From: Actinomycetes bacterium
Lineage (GTDB): Bacteria; Actinomycetota; Acidimicrobiia; Acidimicrobiales; Palsa-688
NCBI GenBank assembly: GCA_021787035.1
Contig: JAJYMM010000080.1
Span: forward strand, 1 to 62,428
Reading direction: 5' to 3'
Length of the DNA: 62,428 nucleotides
Each line of letters begins with the position of its first letter. Position 1 is the first letter of the stretch. The notes under the pieces are model-generated. The model worked only from the letters and a program-made list of their open reading frames with translations, searched no databases and was not told where the DNA came from. The position numbers and the translations under genes are program-made. Shown here piece after piece: positions 45,152 through 54,391 of the stretch.

Positions 45152-45766
45152 TCAGCCGTAGCCCTTGTACCGGCGACCACGCGGGACCACGTCCGGTGCC
45201 GCCTCCCTGCCCCAGGCCGACCAGCCGGTGCGAGGGTACCGGGCGAAGAGCTCTAGGTAGGGGCCAGGCGAGCAGTCCTCGACTATGGCATAAAGCTCGT
45301 CGGGCTTCCGGCTGTGCTCACGCTTACGGCTCGCGAACAGGTTGACCTGGCGCCGCCCGGGTGCCAGTGTGCGCAGCTTGCCACGCGTCCCGAAAAGGAC
45401 CAGCTCCGTGACGTTGCGGAAGTAGAACCCGACCCCCCTGCCGTCCGAGCCGCCGTCCTTCCTCACTTTGTGCCAGACGAGGTTGGCCTTATAGGTAAAT
45501 CCCCATCCCTCCATGACCGACAGGCCCTCGGCCAGAAGCGCGTTTGGCACCCAGAGATAGCAGTGCGAGTGCTCGGCCGCCAGATCCGCCACCGGCAGCG
45601 AAGCGATCTCTTTGGCCTCTAAGGTCTCGTAACGAGAGAGCCGGCGGTGCTCCGGCGCCACTTTGCCGGTCCGGTTGGAGAAGCGCCACGGTGGGTCGGC
45701 GACTACGGTGCCGAACGGCTCCGCCGCCCCGAGGCCCTCCAAGCTAAGCCGGCCGTCCCAGTACAT
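45152..45766 (-). CDS. MT-A70-family adenine methyltransferase (orphan)
   Basis: About 204 residues. Catalytic motif VVADPPWRF (DPPW) sits near residue 20, followed by ADLAAEHSHCYLWVPNALL and the SAM-site region HSRKPDELYAIVEDCSPGPYLELFAR. MT-A70 proteins methylate N6 of adenine in DNA (bacteria, phage) or RNA (eukaryotes). No restriction gene is adjacent, so it is an orphan. The ATG at 45766 fits the usual domain start, but an in-frame ATG at 45922 is possible and no strong ribosome site marks either. Confidence 0.82.
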   Translation of the reverse strand: MYWDGRLSLEGLGAAEPFGTVVADPPWRFSNRTGKVAPEHRRLSRYETLEAKEIASLPVADLAAEHSHCYLWVPNALLAEGLSVMEGWGFTYKANLVWHKVRKDGGSDGRGVGFYFRNVTELVLFGTRGKLRTLAPGRRQVNLFASRKREHSRKPDELYAIVEDCSPGPYLELFARYPRTGWSAWGREAAPDVVPRGRRYKGYG

Positions 45767-45944
45767 GATGGCGAGATCGTACGCCCGGCGGGCGAGGAGC
45801 TGGTGGACCGGGCAACGCCCGGCCCGGACAAGGCTCCCATCCGGTGGGCGCCGGGCCCTGCCAGTTCCGGACCGTTCCGCACCCCCCTGTGCCCATGTCG
45901 ACACCGTTGGAGGACAGGCCACTCCCGAGCCAGATGGGCGCCGC

Positions 45945-46649
45945 TTAGGACCTCCAACCGAGGAGCTCCGCTACTGGAGGGCACGTGGGCGTGGAAAGCA
46001 GCTCGCGCGCGCCGGAGAGCCCGTCCGGGCCGGAGAGGGCCGAGAAGGCCTCCGGCTGGACCACCTCCACACCGCCCGCACCCTGCGCCCGCTCAAGCAA
46101 CTGGGCCCAAAGAGGGCCAGGCAGAACCGTACCCCTCGGTACCACCACCCATATCAGCCTCCCCCGCCCCACGAGGTCGGGGACCTGCCTGGCCGCGCCG
46201 GCCTGGACAAGAAGTTCGCCTGGTCCGCCAGCCAGAGCGGACACGACCAGCATTGAGGGCCCGCGCCCCTTCTTACGCCCGCTCCTGTCCTCCGCCCGCC
46301 GGCGCCGCAGGGCCCCCGCCACTGCGCCTGCGACCGGGCCGAGGACGGAAACACCAACGCCGGCCGGCAGCGCTTCGGCCAGCCGTTTTCCCGTTGGGTC
46401 CTCCAGCAGCTCGTCCGCGGCTTCCCAGATCCCCTCCACGGGTTCCGGGGCGGACAGGGCTCGGGCCGAGAGCCACCAGAGCCGGCCCGAGGCGGGGAAG
46501 TACTCGATCAGGCGCCGGCACGCATGGAGAAGGCTCGCCGGGCTGTCCTCGGCCAGCTCGGCGAGGACCTGCGCGACCTCGGGCACAGGGAGGTCGTCCA
46601 GGCTCTCCCATCCCCTGGCTACATAGCGCAGCTGTTCGAGAGGGTGCAC
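45945..46649 (-). CDS. Conserved-looking hypothetical protein next to argJ
   Basis: A 234-residue soluble protein I cannot name. The N-terminal 90 residues are helical with HACRRLIEYFPASGRLWWLSAR; a glycine/alanine-rich stretch then leads to a C-terminal Rossmann-like part (GPSMLVVSALAGGPG, RLIWVVVPRGTVLP, GVEVVQPEAFSAL). The alternation of hydrophobic strands and the VVPRG loop vaguely recall eIF2B/ribose-bisphosphate-isomerase-like folds, a weak guess. It is 13 bp downstream of argJ on the same strand and probably co-transcribed. No signal peptide. Confidence 0.6.
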   Translation of the reverse strand: MHPLEQLRYVARGWESLDDLPVPEVAQVLAELAEDSPASLLHACRRLIEYFPASGRLWWLSARALSAPEPVEGIWEAADELLEDPTGKRLAEALPAGVGVSVLGPVAGAVAGALRRRRAEDRSGRKKGRGPSMLVVSALAGGPGELLVQAGAARQVPDLVGRGRLIWVVVPRGTVLPGPLWAQLLERAQGAGGVEVVQPEAFSALSGPDGLSGARELLSTPTCPPVAELLGWRS

Positions 46650-46662
46650 CGCCGCTCCTTGT

Positions 46663-47844
46663 TCAAGTCGTGTAGTCGGCGTTTATGTGGACGTACTCGG
46701 GGGATAGGTCGCAACCCCAAGCGGTCGTCTCCGCCGGCCCGATCCCCAGGCTAACGCCAACTTCGACCGTGCTCCCCCGCATGAGCTCCGCCAAGCGGTC
46801 GAGGTCCGCTAATGCGAGCTTCCTCGGGTAAACCTCGAAGCCGCCGAAGCTGACCCGCACGGACTCGGGGTCGATGTCTGGGTATTCCCAGCACTTCCCG
46901 ATGGCCATCACGACCCTGCCCCAGTTGGGATCTGCCCCGTGCACGGCGGACTTCACGAGCGGCGAGCTGACGATTGCCTTGGCGACTCGGCGGGCCTGGC
47001 TGGTGTCTCGCGCTCCGTCCACGTCGACTTGGAGGAGCTTCGTGGCGCCCTCGCCGTCCGCGGCAAGCTGCACGGTCAAAGACCGGCACACGCCAAGCAG
47101 CGCCAGCTCGAGCGGCTCTGGGTCAACCTCTCCTGCTGCCCCGCTCGCCAGCACGATAGCGGAGTCCGAGGTCGAGGTATCGGTGTCTATGGAGAGGCAG
47201 TTGAACGTGACGTCGACAGCGCGCCGCCACATCTGAGCGAGTGCCCGCGCCGGCACCGCAGCATCGGTGAACACGTACGCGAGCAGTGTTGCCATGTCCG
47301 GCTCGATCATCCCCGAACCCTTGGCAACGCCGGTAACCGTGGCCTCCCCAACCCGCGCGCTGGCGAGCTTCGGCCGCGTGTCCGTCGTCATGATCGCCCT
47401 GGCAACTGCTTGGAAGTCAGCCGACCGGGGAATGCTAAGACCAGTGAAGTGCTCCCTTATCAGGTCCATCGGGTAAGGCCTCCCGATGACCCCCGTTGAG
47501 CAGACGAGTACCTCTTGTGGCGCGCAGCCGGCAGCCTTGGCGGTGAGCCCGACCAGCTCCTCGGCGTCGCGCTCGCCATCGCGGCCGGTAGCAACGTTGG
47601 CGTTCTTCGACACCGTGACGAGCGCCCTTGCGGAGCCGCCCTCGAGGTTGCGCCGGCAGAGCTTGACGCTAGGGCCGGCAAAAAGCGACTGCGTGAAGAC
47701 CCCAGCCGCGCAACAGGGGGCGTCCGCTGCCACCACCGAGATATCAGGGCCCGGCCCCTTGAGGCCGGCGCTGCCGACATATGTCGAGAAACCTCGGGGG
47801 ACCAAGACGGCGTCGCCGGTGGCGACCTCGGGCAAAACTGGCAT
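46663..47844 (-). CDS. argJ: Bifunctional glutamate N-acetyltransferase/amino-acid acetyltransferase
   Basis: A 393-residue Ntn-type enzyme of arginine synthesis that moves acetyl between acetylornithine and glutamate. The self-cleavage site is KGSGMIEPDMATLLAYVFTD, with the nucleophilic Thr in MATLL; also VCSTGVIGRPYPMD and DPNWGRVVMAIG. ATG 47844 matches the usual domain start (AVLVPRGFSTYVGSAGLKG follows); the frame upstream translates the 15-bp repeat and is unlikely. No other arg gene is in the window. Confidence 0.93.
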   Translation of the reverse strand: MPVLPEVATGDAVLVPRGFSTYVGSAGLKGPGPDISVVAADAPCCAAGVFTQSLFAGPSVKLCRRNLEGGSARALVTVSKNANVATGRDGERDAEELVGLTAKAAGCAPQEVLVCSTGVIGRPYPMDLIREHFTGLSIPRSADFQAVARAIMTTDTRPKLASARVGEATVTGVAKGSGMIEPDMATLLAYVFTDAAVPARALAQMWRRAVDVTFNCLSIDTDTSTSDSAIVLASGAAGEVDPEPLELALLGVCRSLTVQLAADGEGATKLLQVDVDGARDTSQARRVAKAIVSSPLVKSAVHGADPNWGRVVMAIGKCWEYPDIDPESVRVSFGGFEVYPRKLALADLDRLAELMRGSTVEVGVSLGIGPAETTAWGCDLSPEYVHINADYTT

Positions 47845-47910
47845 GGCCCATGATCGCGCCTCGGGCGTAGCGGGCAAGATAATAGGCGTGACCAGCCAAA
47901 TCCCGCCCGA

Positions 47911-48010
47911 CCCAGGCATGAGGGACCCAGGCATGAGGGGCCCAGGCATGAGGGGCCCAGGCATGAGGGGCCCAGGCATGAGGCGCCCAGGCATGAGGCG
48001 CCCAGGCCGG
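47911..48010. repeat. 15-bp tandem repeat (CCCAGGCATGAGGGG), 6.7 units, before the YihY gene
   Basis: Units start at 47911, 47926, 47941, 47956, 47971 and 47986, with a partial at 48001. On the plus strand each carries an ATG, and the GGGG of one unit lies 7 bases before the ATG of the next. All ATGs share one frame that ends at the YihY start. It separates the divergent argJ and YihY genes. Confidence 0.95.
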
Positions 48011-48031
48011 ACAACTGGGTGGGCCCAATGA
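47918..48031 (+). CDS. Putative 37-residue leader peptide (MRGPG repeats) coupled to the YihY gene
   Basis: From the first repeat ATG the frame reads (MRxPG)6 then RTTGWAQ and a TGA at 48029-48031 that overlaps the ATG of the YihY gene (ATGA). Six repeat ATGs could each start it with an SD-like GGGG upstream of five of them. Translation would deliver ribosomes to the downstream start. No homologue is known to me; expression is hypothetical. Confidence 0.3.
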   Translation: MRDPGMRGPGMRGPGMRGPGMRRPGMRRPGRTTGWAQ

Positions 48032-49005
48032 GCCTCTTCAAACGGTTCGCCAAGAGGCTCGACCGCACCCAGCAAGACCACCTACCGCTGGCGGTCGCTT
48101 TCGGCGTCGTGAAGAAGTTCGGGGACGACAACGCAGGGACGCTCGTGGCGAACCTGGCGCACACGGCCTTCGGGACCCTCTTCCCGCTCCTTTTACTCCT
48201 CGTGACCATCCTCGGGCTCGTGCTGAATGGGCACCCGCAACTCCGCCACGAGGTGTTGACCTCAGCACTCGACAAGTTCCCGGTCATCGGTACCGACCTT
48301 GCGGGCAACATCAAGGCCATAAAGCGCGACAGCATCTTTGGTTTCGCCGTCGGGATCGGCGGCCTCGTCTGGGGCTCCCTCTCCCTCGGCCAGACCGGCA
48401 TCTTCACGATGGCGCAGGTCTGGAACCTGCCAGGGCCCGAGCGGCCCAACTTCGCAGCGCGTCTTGGCCGGAGCCTTGCCTTCCTCAGCGTGCTCGGAGT
48501 CGGGCTCATCGTAGGGACGTTCCTCGGTGCAGCCGTGCCGGCGGCCAAGGGGACGCTCGCCTTGGCTGTCGCAGGCGGCGCGGCGTCGGCTGTTGTGAAC
48601 TTCTTCGACTACCTTGCCGGGTTCCGCATCCTGACCCCGGCGGCGGTGCGGTTGCACCAACTTGTGCCCGGGGCAGCCCTCGCGGCCGTCGGGTGGACGA
48701 TCCTCCAGTCCTTCGGGGGTTTCGTCGTCGCCCACTACCTGAAAAATGACAACTCGCTCTACGGCACCTTCGGCATCGTACTCGGCCTATTTGCGTGGAT
48801 CTACCTGGTCTCCGAGCTAACCGTCTACTCAGCGGAGCTAAACGTCGTCCTCGCCCGGCGGCTCTTCCCGCGCTCGCTGGTACAGCCTCCCCTTACCGAG
48901 GCCGACCGCAGTTCGCTGGCGGCCCAAGCACTGCAAAACAGGCGCCGCCCCGAACAGCATGTGGAGGTCTCCTTCGACGGGGAGGCCGCATCCTCGAAGG
49001 GGTGA
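48028..49005 (+). CDS. YihY/BrkB-family integral membrane protein
   Basis: About 325 residues with six hydrophobic segments, the YihY/virulence factor BrkB family (UPF0761). Landmarks: AHTAFGTLFPLLLLLVTILG in TM1, GSLSLGQTGIFTMAQVWNLP and YGTFGIVLGLFAWIYLVSE near the C-terminus. The function of the family is not settled despite the old RNase BN name. ATG 48028 is preceded by GGGTGGG; an in-frame GTG at 48019 is the alternative. The soluble C-terminal tail is about 45 residues. Confidence 0.85.
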   Translation: MSLFKRFAKRLDRTQQDHLPLAVAFGVVKKFGDDNAGTLVANLAHTAFGTLFPLLLLLVTILGLVLNGHPQLRHEVLTSALDKFPVIGTDLAGNIKAIKRDSIFGFAVGIGGLVWGSLSLGQTGIFTMAQVWNLPGPERPNFAARLGRSLAFLSVLGVGLIVGTFLGAAVPAAKGTLALAVAGGAASAVVNFFDYLAGFRILTPAAVRLHQLVPGAALAAVGWTILQSFGGFVVAHYLKNDNSLYGTFGIVLGLFAWIYLVSELTVYSAELNVVLARRLFPRSLVQPPLTEADRSSLAAQALQNRRRPEQHVEVSFDGEAASSKG

Positions 49006-49010
49006 AGCGA

Positions 49011-49520
49011 TCAGGGCTTGAACACCATCAGGTAGAGCGCGCCGATCAAGAGCACGTTGAACAGCCCCGTACCGGCACTTATCCTCCGGCGGAGGCTGTC
49101 TAGCTGGGCAAACTGCGGGGGCCTGGCCGGCGGCTTCGTGGGCGGGACCTGCGCGAGCTCGAGGAGGGTACTGCGATAGGAGCGCTCTGCTGGGCGCACC
49201 ATCCCATGGAGCACTCCCAGCATTACGAAATAGACAACGAGGCCCGCGATCACCCACGCCTTGCTGAACTGCGACGAGTGGCCAGATTCGCCGATAGCGG
49301 CAACCCCGAAGACGACGACCCCATAAATGAGGATCTCGGCGAACTGGGAAACCTGGCCCTGGACCGCCAGGACGCCGGCTTCGGCCGCGCCGGCGCTCCC
49401 CTGCCGGCGGGCTAGGTCGAGGCTGAACCCGCGGTACATGACGGCCCCGAAACCCCCGACGGCACAGATTATGTGCAGAAGGACGAGCAGGTGGTAGGGC
49501 CAGCCTGTGCCTGCGGTCAC
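49011..49520 (-). CDS. DUF2269-like small integral membrane protein
   Basis: A 169-residue protein with four predicted membrane spans: [58 protein letters not shown] and a C-terminal [15 protein letters not shown]. Histidine in TM1 and the GG after it fit DUF2269, of unknown function. It overlaps fumC by 4 bp and is translationally coupled to it. Confidence 0.72.
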   Translation of the reverse strand: MTAGTGWPYHLLVLLHIICAVGGFGAVMYRGFSLDLARRQGSAGAAEAGVLAVQGQVSQFAEILIYGVVVFGVAAIGESGHSSQFSKAWVIAGLVVYFVMLGVLHGMVRPAERSYRSTLLELAQVPPTKPPARPPQFAQLDSLRRRISAGTGLFNVLLIGALYLMVFKP

Positions 49521-50944
49521 TTCGCGATCCCGCCTCGCGTCATGGCTACAACGTCGAGGGCGCGGTCCACCTCCTCTTCGGACATGAGCCCGCTTTCCAA
49601 CACCACCGTCCGGAGGTCTTTGCCTTCAGAGAGAGCTTGTTTTACCACTTTGGCCGCTTTTTCATAACCGATATAGGGGTTGAGAGCTGTCACGATGGCA
49701 GGGGAGGAAAGAGCAAAGGTTCGGCAGCGGGCGACGTCGGCCTCCAACCCTGATATGCAACGGTCAGCAAAGAGCCGGCTCACGTTCGCTAGGAGCCTCA
49801 CTGATTCCAGAAGGTTGCGAGCTATGACGGGGAGCATCACGTTTAACTCGAAATTGCCGGCAGCACCCCCGAAAGCTATGGACGCGTCGTTGCCGATAAC
49901 CTGCGCGACCACCTGGGACACAGCCTCAGGGATGACGGGGTTCACTTTCCCCGGCATGATCGAGCTGCCTGGCTGAAGGTCCGGTATGTGCACCTCGGCA
50001 AGGCCTGCTCGCGGCCCGCTCCCCATCCAGCGGAGGTCGGTGGCGCACTTGTAGAGCGAGACGGCTACCGTCCGCATGGCGCCGGAGGCCTCCACAAGGG
50101 CATCGCGCGAGCCCTGCGCCTCGAAGTGGTCCCTCGCCTCGCGCAAGGGGAGGCCCAGCTCAGAGGTCAGGCGACCGATGACGCCTGGGGCAAAGCCAGG
50201 GAGGGCATTGAGACCGGTCCCTACCGCCGTCCCGCCTAGGGGCAGCTCGCCGAGGCGAGGGAGGCAGGCCTCGAGACGTTCGATACCATGCTCCACCGCG
50301 GCCGCATAGCCATTGAGCTCCTGGCCCAAGGTGACGGGGGTGGCGTCCATCAAGTGGGTGCGGCCGGCCTTCACGACGCCAGCAAACTCCTCCGCCTTCT
50401 CGCGAAGGGCCTCGGCCAGGTGAGCGAGCGATGGTATGAGGGATCCGGTGACTCCTTCGACTGCAGCCAGATGGATGGCCGAGGGGAACGTGTCGTTGGA
50501 CGACTGCGACGCGTTGACCTCGTCGTTCGGGTGGACCCTCTGGCCAAGGCGCTCGCCGGCGAGGGTGGCCAAGACCTCGTTCATGTTCATGTTGGACGAC
50601 GTGCCGGAGCCGGTCTGGAAGACGTCGATTGGGAACTGCGCGTCCCATTTGCCCTCGGCGACCTCGGATGCGGCCTCCGCAATAGCGCCGGCGACCTCCG
50701 GCCCTATCACGCCCAGCTTGGCGTTCTCGCGGGCGGCGGCACCCTTCAAGAGGGCGATTGCCCGGACGAGCGACCGCTCTATGCGAAGGCCCGAGACCGG
50801 GAAGTTCTCGACGGCGCGCTGGGTCTGGGCCTGCCACTTGGCGGCTGCCGGGACGAGCACGTCGCCCATCGAGTCGTGCTCTACGCGGTAGCCCTGGTCG
50901 GTTGCCCCCTCGGGGGCAGGTTCGGGAACGACGGTGTCGGTCAT
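49517..50944 (-). CDS. fumC: Fumarate hydratase, class II
   Basis: A 475-residue tetrameric fumarase of the citric-acid cycle. Signature [16 protein letters not shown] is intact, as are [29 protein letters not shown] and [16 protein letters not shown]. These exclude the aspartase and argininosuccinate lyase branches reasonably well. ATG 50944 is taken; a TTG three codons upstream is possible. Confidence 0.93.
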   Translation of the reverse strand: MTDTVVPEPAPEGATDQGYRVEHDSMGDVLVPAAAKWQAQTQRAVENFPVSGLRIERSLVRAIALLKGAAARENAKLGVIGPEVAGAIAEAASEVAEGKWDAQFPIDVFQTGSGTSSNMNMNEVLATLAGERLGQRVHPNDEVNASQSSNDTFPSAIHLAAVEGVTGSLIPSLAHLAEALREKAEEFAGVVKAGRTHLMDATPVTLGQELNGYAAAVEHGIERLEACLPRLGELPLGGTAVGTGLNALPGFAPGVIGRLTSELGLPLREARDHFEAQGSRDALVEASGAMRTVAVSLYKCATDLRWMGSGPRAGLAEVHIPDLQPGSSIMPGKVNPVIPEAVSQVVAQVIGNDASIAFGGAAGNFELNVMLPVIARNLLESVRLLANVSRLFADRCISGLEADVARCRTFALSSPAIVTALNPYIGYEKAAKVVKQALSEGKDLRTVVLESGLMSEEEVDRALDVVAMTRGGIAK

Positions 50945-51146
50945 CGGCTGCAACCTACTTGCCCGTTCCCGCGCGTACCGGTCCGCACAGACCTGCTGCC
51001 TGTACCAGGTCCTTGCAGAACGCTTGTCCAGGCCGTTCGGCCTGCCGATATGGAAGCCGATACGGGAAACGGTGGAGAAGGACTTGCGGCCCTAGTGACA
51101 GCTGTGACCAGAGTGGTTAGAGTTCTACCTGAGCAAAGAGGGAGGG

Positions 51147-52943
51147 GTGTTGTTGCCCTCGCCGAGTGACTACCGCGCAAACGCCACGAATCCTCCAGCC
51201 GACAAGGGTCATCGTCGCGCGTCGAGGGCCCGTGCGGCTCTCGCTGCGGGTGCGCTCGCGCTGGCCGGGGCCACCGCTACGAGCACCGCTCTCCCCGCGC
51301 AGGCCCAGGTCGTGCCCGCGCCTGCGGGTCAACGGTCCCCCGTCAAAGGCGACGGAGCCGTCGCTGCCGCGCGTTCCAAGCTCTCGAGCGCCCGGGACCA
51401 GGTCGCCTCCGAGAAGGCCCAAGCTGCGAAGATAGCCAGCGACCTGCAGCAAGAGGGCATTGTGATGGCGAAGTTGGCAGAACGCGCCGACGCCGAAGGC
51501 GTCGCCGCCAGCCAGCTGCAGGGCCAGCTCAAGCAGGCCCAAAAAGCCGCGGCCTCGGCGAAAGCACAGCTAGCCAGTGCAAAGACGGCCCTGGTGGACG
51601 AGGCCATCTCTGCCTACACCGGAGTAGATGCCCTTTTGTTTAAGGCCAGTGATACCTCGGGCCTTCGCCCGTACATCATGGCCGGGTACGCGCAGGCAGT
51701 TACGCAGCTGCAAACAACCGCGATCTCACGGTACCGGTCGGCGTCGGCGCACCTGCTTTCGGTCCTCGCTGACCTCGGGCAACGTGAAGCCGCGGTGCAC
51801 ACGGTCGCCCTCCAGCTCACTTCCGACCGGTCGGCTGCCGCGGCCCAACAATCACTCCTACGCCATCAGCTCGCGGGCGTGAAGGGTGCGCTCGCCCTGG
51901 CAGTGGCACAGGCGCAGCACCAGCAAGCAGCTGTCCAGCAGGCCGAGGAAGAAGCGCTCGTCGCCACCACGGAGCACCAGGCGCCCCCTTTGACCACTAC
52001 CTCATTTGGCACGAGTACTCCGCCAGAGGCCGGCGTCGCCCAGACCTCGGGCACACCCGTTCCCCTCGCGAGCGTGCCCACCACGGAGGGCGGAGCAGCG
52101 GCGAGCCCTCCTGCGGAGCTACAAACCAGTGTTGCGACCTCTGGCCCAACAACTACGGCGCTTCCCACAACGACCTCCACGACGACGCTCCCGACCACGA
52201 CGACGCTCCCGACCACGACGACGCTCCCGACCACGACGGTGAGGCCAACGACGACTGCGCTTCCCACCACGACCTCTGCCCCAACCACCACGTTGCCCCC
52301 GACCACGACCGCCTCAGCCCCCACAACCACCATCCTCCCGAAGGCAACGGAGCTCCCGGCCACTATCTGGACCGAGCCGTCGACCACGGTGCCGGGTCCC
52401 TCAACGGACAGGTCGGTTCCCTCGACGACGACCTCGCGGCCGAGCGCCACGACGGGCTTGGCACCGTCGACCTCGACCACGACGTCCCCGGCGACCACGA
52501 CCCTCCCGGCGACTACGACGACCACACCCCCAAGCACCACGCCGGCCACATCACCCACGACCGCACCCACGACTGCAAACATTGGCAACCCAGGGACCAA
52601 GGTCGCCTTGGACTTCGCCCTGTCACAGATCGGGAAGCCTTACCAGTGGGGAGGAGCGGGGCCCAGTAGCTACGACTGCTCTGGGCTCGTCATGGTCGCC
52701 TGGGAACAGGCTGGGGTGTCGTTCCCTCACTCAGCACAAGACCAGTACGACCTCACTCGACGAGTCGCCATCGCCAGCCTTGTGCCAGGTGACCTCGTCT
52801 TCTTCGGGACAGCGACTGACGTGTACCACGTCGGGATGTACGTAGGCAACGGGAAGATGGTCGACGCCCCCGAGACTGGTCAGGACGTGCAGATCCAAAG
52901 CATCTACGAGCTCAACCTCCTGGGCGGCGGCCAAGTGCCTTGA
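51147..52943 (+). CDS. Secreted NlpC/P60 endopeptidase with coiled coil and Thr/Pro linker
   Basis: A 598-residue exported cell-wall hydrolase. Signal-like segment AALAAGALALAGATATSTALPAQA near residues 30-53; alanine/glutamine-rich coiled coil about 70-265; long Thr/Pro/Ser linker about 275-475, partly coded by an 18-bp repeat near 52180-52240; NlpC/P60 domain about 485-598 with Cys511 in YDCSGLV and His561 in VYHVGMYVG. This is the RipA/PcsB-like layout of peptidoglycan endopeptidases acting in cell separation. GTG 51147 or the TTGs just after it could be the start; GAGGGAGG is upstream. Confidence 0.87.
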   Translation: MLLPSPSDYRANATNPPADKGHRRASRARAALAAGALALAGATATSTALPAQAQVVPAPAGQRSPVKGDGAVAAARSKLSSARDQVASEKAQAAKIASDLQQEGIVMAKLAERADAEGVAASQLQGQLKQAQKAAASAKAQLASAKTALVDEAISAYTGVDALLFKASDTSGLRPYIMAGYAQAVTQLQTTAISRYRSASAHLLSVLADLGQREAAVHTVALQLTSDRSAAAAQQSLLRHQLAGVKGALALAVAQAQHQQAAVQQAEEEALVATTEHQAPPLTTTSFGTSTPPEAGVAQTSGTPVPLASVPTTEGGAAASPPAELQTSVATSGPTTTALPTTTSTTTLPTTTTLPTTTTLPTTTVRPTTTALPTTTSAPTTTLPPTTTASAPTTTILPKATELPATIWTEPSTTVPGPSTDRSVPSTTTSRPSATTGLAPSTSTTTSPATTTLPATTTTTPPSTTPATSPTTAPTTANIGNPGTKVALDFALSQIGKPYQWGGAGPSSYDCSGLVMVAWEQAGVSFPHSAQDQYDLTRRVAIASLVPGDLVFFGTATDVYHVGMYVGNGKMVDAPETGQDVQIQSIYELNLLGGGQVP

Positions 52944-52948
52944 ACCTC

Positions 52949-52966
52949 CCCGAGGGCAGGCTCGGG
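52949..52966. terminator. GC hairpin in the convergent gap between the NlpC/P60 and EamA genes
   Basis: CCCGAG (52949-52954) pairs with CTCGGG (52961-52966). It lies 6 bp after the NlpC/P60 stop and could serve both convergent genes, although no T tract is present. Confidence 0.35.
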
Positions 52967-53088
52967 ACCACTCGACTAGGTCGGCCCCGTCCAGCCCAGG
53001 CCCCCGACCTCGGGCTCGGGCTCACCGGCTCCGGCTTGTCCCGGACCACCCAAGCGCGTGCGCCCAGGCGTGCTCGGCCTTGCGCGAC

Positions 53089-53961
53089 TTACACCCGCAC
53101 GACATCGAAGTGGCGGGCCTGCGCGGCCTTGGTCGCTTCGGTGTGAGCCAGCACAAAGATCCCGACAACCACAGCGGAGAACGAGATAAGCTCGAACACA
53201 TGAGCGATTACGCCGCTCTGCAGCGTTTCCCCAAACGCGAGCGCACCGACCACCACGCTCACTAGGGGATCCATGGCCGTAAGGGTAGGGAGAGAGGCGT
53301 CGAGCGGACCCGCTTGGAACGCGCTCTGGGACAGGACCATGCCACAAGCGCCCGCGACCAGCATCACGTAGGGCTCCCAATTGGAAAGCAAGGTCACCGG
53401 CCCCCGTGATAAGAGGTGCGCGCAGGTCTTCGTCAGGGCGGCGTTCGCCCCGAACACCAAGCCCCCGGCCGTCCCGAAAGCCATCGCCCGCCAGCGTGGG
53501 CTGCAGTCCCGGCCCAGCAAAACAAGCCCGATCGCCACAAGCGCAACAATGGAGAGCAGCGCCACCCACGTGCTCAGGGGAACCCCGGCGTAACCCGGAG
53601 CGGGCCTGCTCACTGCCAGGAACATGCCGAGCCCGGCGGTTGTCAAGACGGCGCCGCTCCAGTCCCAAGGCCGCATGCGGTAAGGCGCGAGCCTCGCCTT
53701 GACCGGCAAAGCCAACAGGAGGCTCACCACGAGCAGTGGCTGTACGACCACGAGCGACCCGCGTGACAACGCAACCCACTGGCACGCGTAGCCGGCGCCG
53801 TCGAAGCCCAACCCGAGGAGCCAACGCGGCCTCCTCGCGAGGCGCGCGACCAGGCTCGGTCGGAGTGCCCTTTCCGGTGGCTGGAGCTCTGCCTCCCACT
53901 GCTGGAAGACCGAGGCCAACGCGTAGAACAGCGCCGCGGCAAGAGCGGCAACAATTGCCAC
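53089..53961 (-). CDS. EamA/DMT-superfamily membrane transporter
   Basis: A 290-residue protein with about nine to ten hydrophobic segments in two halves (LAAALFYALASVFQQWEAE at the start; LVFGANAALTKTCAHLL begins the second half). Drug/metabolite-transporter superfamily, similar to actinobacterial DMT proteins related to NIPA-type carriers. Substrate unknown. Convergent with the NlpC/P60 gene and monocistronic. Confidence 0.78.
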   Translation of the reverse strand: MAIVAALAAALFYALASVFQQWEAELQPPERALRPSLVARLARRPRWLLGLGFDGAGYACQWVALSRGSLVVVQPLLVVSLLLALPVKARLAPYRMRPWDWSGAVLTTAGLGMFLAVSRPAPGYAGVPLSTWVALLSIVALVAIGLVLLGRDCSPRWRAMAFGTAGGLVFGANAALTKTCAHLLSRGPVTLLSNWEPYVMLVAGACGMVLSQSAFQAGPLDASLPTLTAMDPLVSVVVGALAFGETLQSGVIAHVFELISFSAVVVGIFVLAHTEATKAAQARHFDVVRV

Positions 53962-54108
53962 GCGGACACGCTACCAGGGCGGGCCCGCCACCGCCGATTT
54001 TGCCGTTCTTTCCGAAGCCGAGGATGGCGCTCTCAACCTGCCCACGACCAGGCTTTATGCAGCCCGCCGGACGGATCGGCTGTGCCTATTGCCTCGCTTA
54101 TAAACTGT
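53962..54108. promoter_or_regulatory. Spacer with a -10-like box before the structured RNA candidate
   Basis: No gene seen. TATAAA at 54099-54104 lies 5 bp before the first G of the GGGGCTGGC stem, where a transcript would start; no convincing -35 is visible at the right distance. Confidence 0.35.
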
Positions 54109-54340
54109 GGGGCTGGCGCACAACCCCTGGGCGCGCGCTGAAACCGGTAGCCACGGCGGGCTTAAACCCTCGCTACAAGCGGGTAGTAGTGCGTAGCGGA
54201 CGCTTAGCCCAGCCTGCCAGCCCCTTGGCACTAAAAGGCCAGGACCAACGCTCGGGGCATCCGGTTCTCCAGCCCGTTAGGTCACGGGGTGGAGCTGAAG
54301 ACCGCGTAAGCGTTTGTGTACCGAGGGTCCTAAGCCAGGC
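54109..54340 (+). ncRNA. Candidate structured RNA, family not recognised
   Basis: Perfect or near-perfect stems seen by eye: GGGGCTGGC (54109-54117) with GCCAGCCCC (54216-54224), enclosing CGCTAC/GTAGCG (54171-54176/54193-54198); then AGGACC...CTCGG (54241-54255) with CCGAGGGTCCT (54321-54331), enclosing CTCCA-G-CCCGT / ACGGG-G-TGGAG (54267-54294). Strand is suggested by the TATAAA just upstream. It lacks tmRNA, RNase P, SRP, riboswitch and T-box hallmarks known to me. An overlapping open frame shows no coding features. Confidence 0.45.
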
Positions 54341-54391
54341 GGGTGGGGTCACCGTGGCCTTGCTCCCGCGACCTTTGCTCCCGCCCCCGGC

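Noticed and set aside
47460..48548. 362-codon minus-strand frame
   Set aside because: Covers argJ in another frame and lies antisense to the YihY gene; composition is that of a shadow frame.
54109..54340. tmRNA, RNase P RNA or SRP RNA
   Set aside because: None of their conserved sequence blocks is present (no T-arm/CCA end, no GAGGAAAGTCC, no GGAAGGAAGCAG-type loop).
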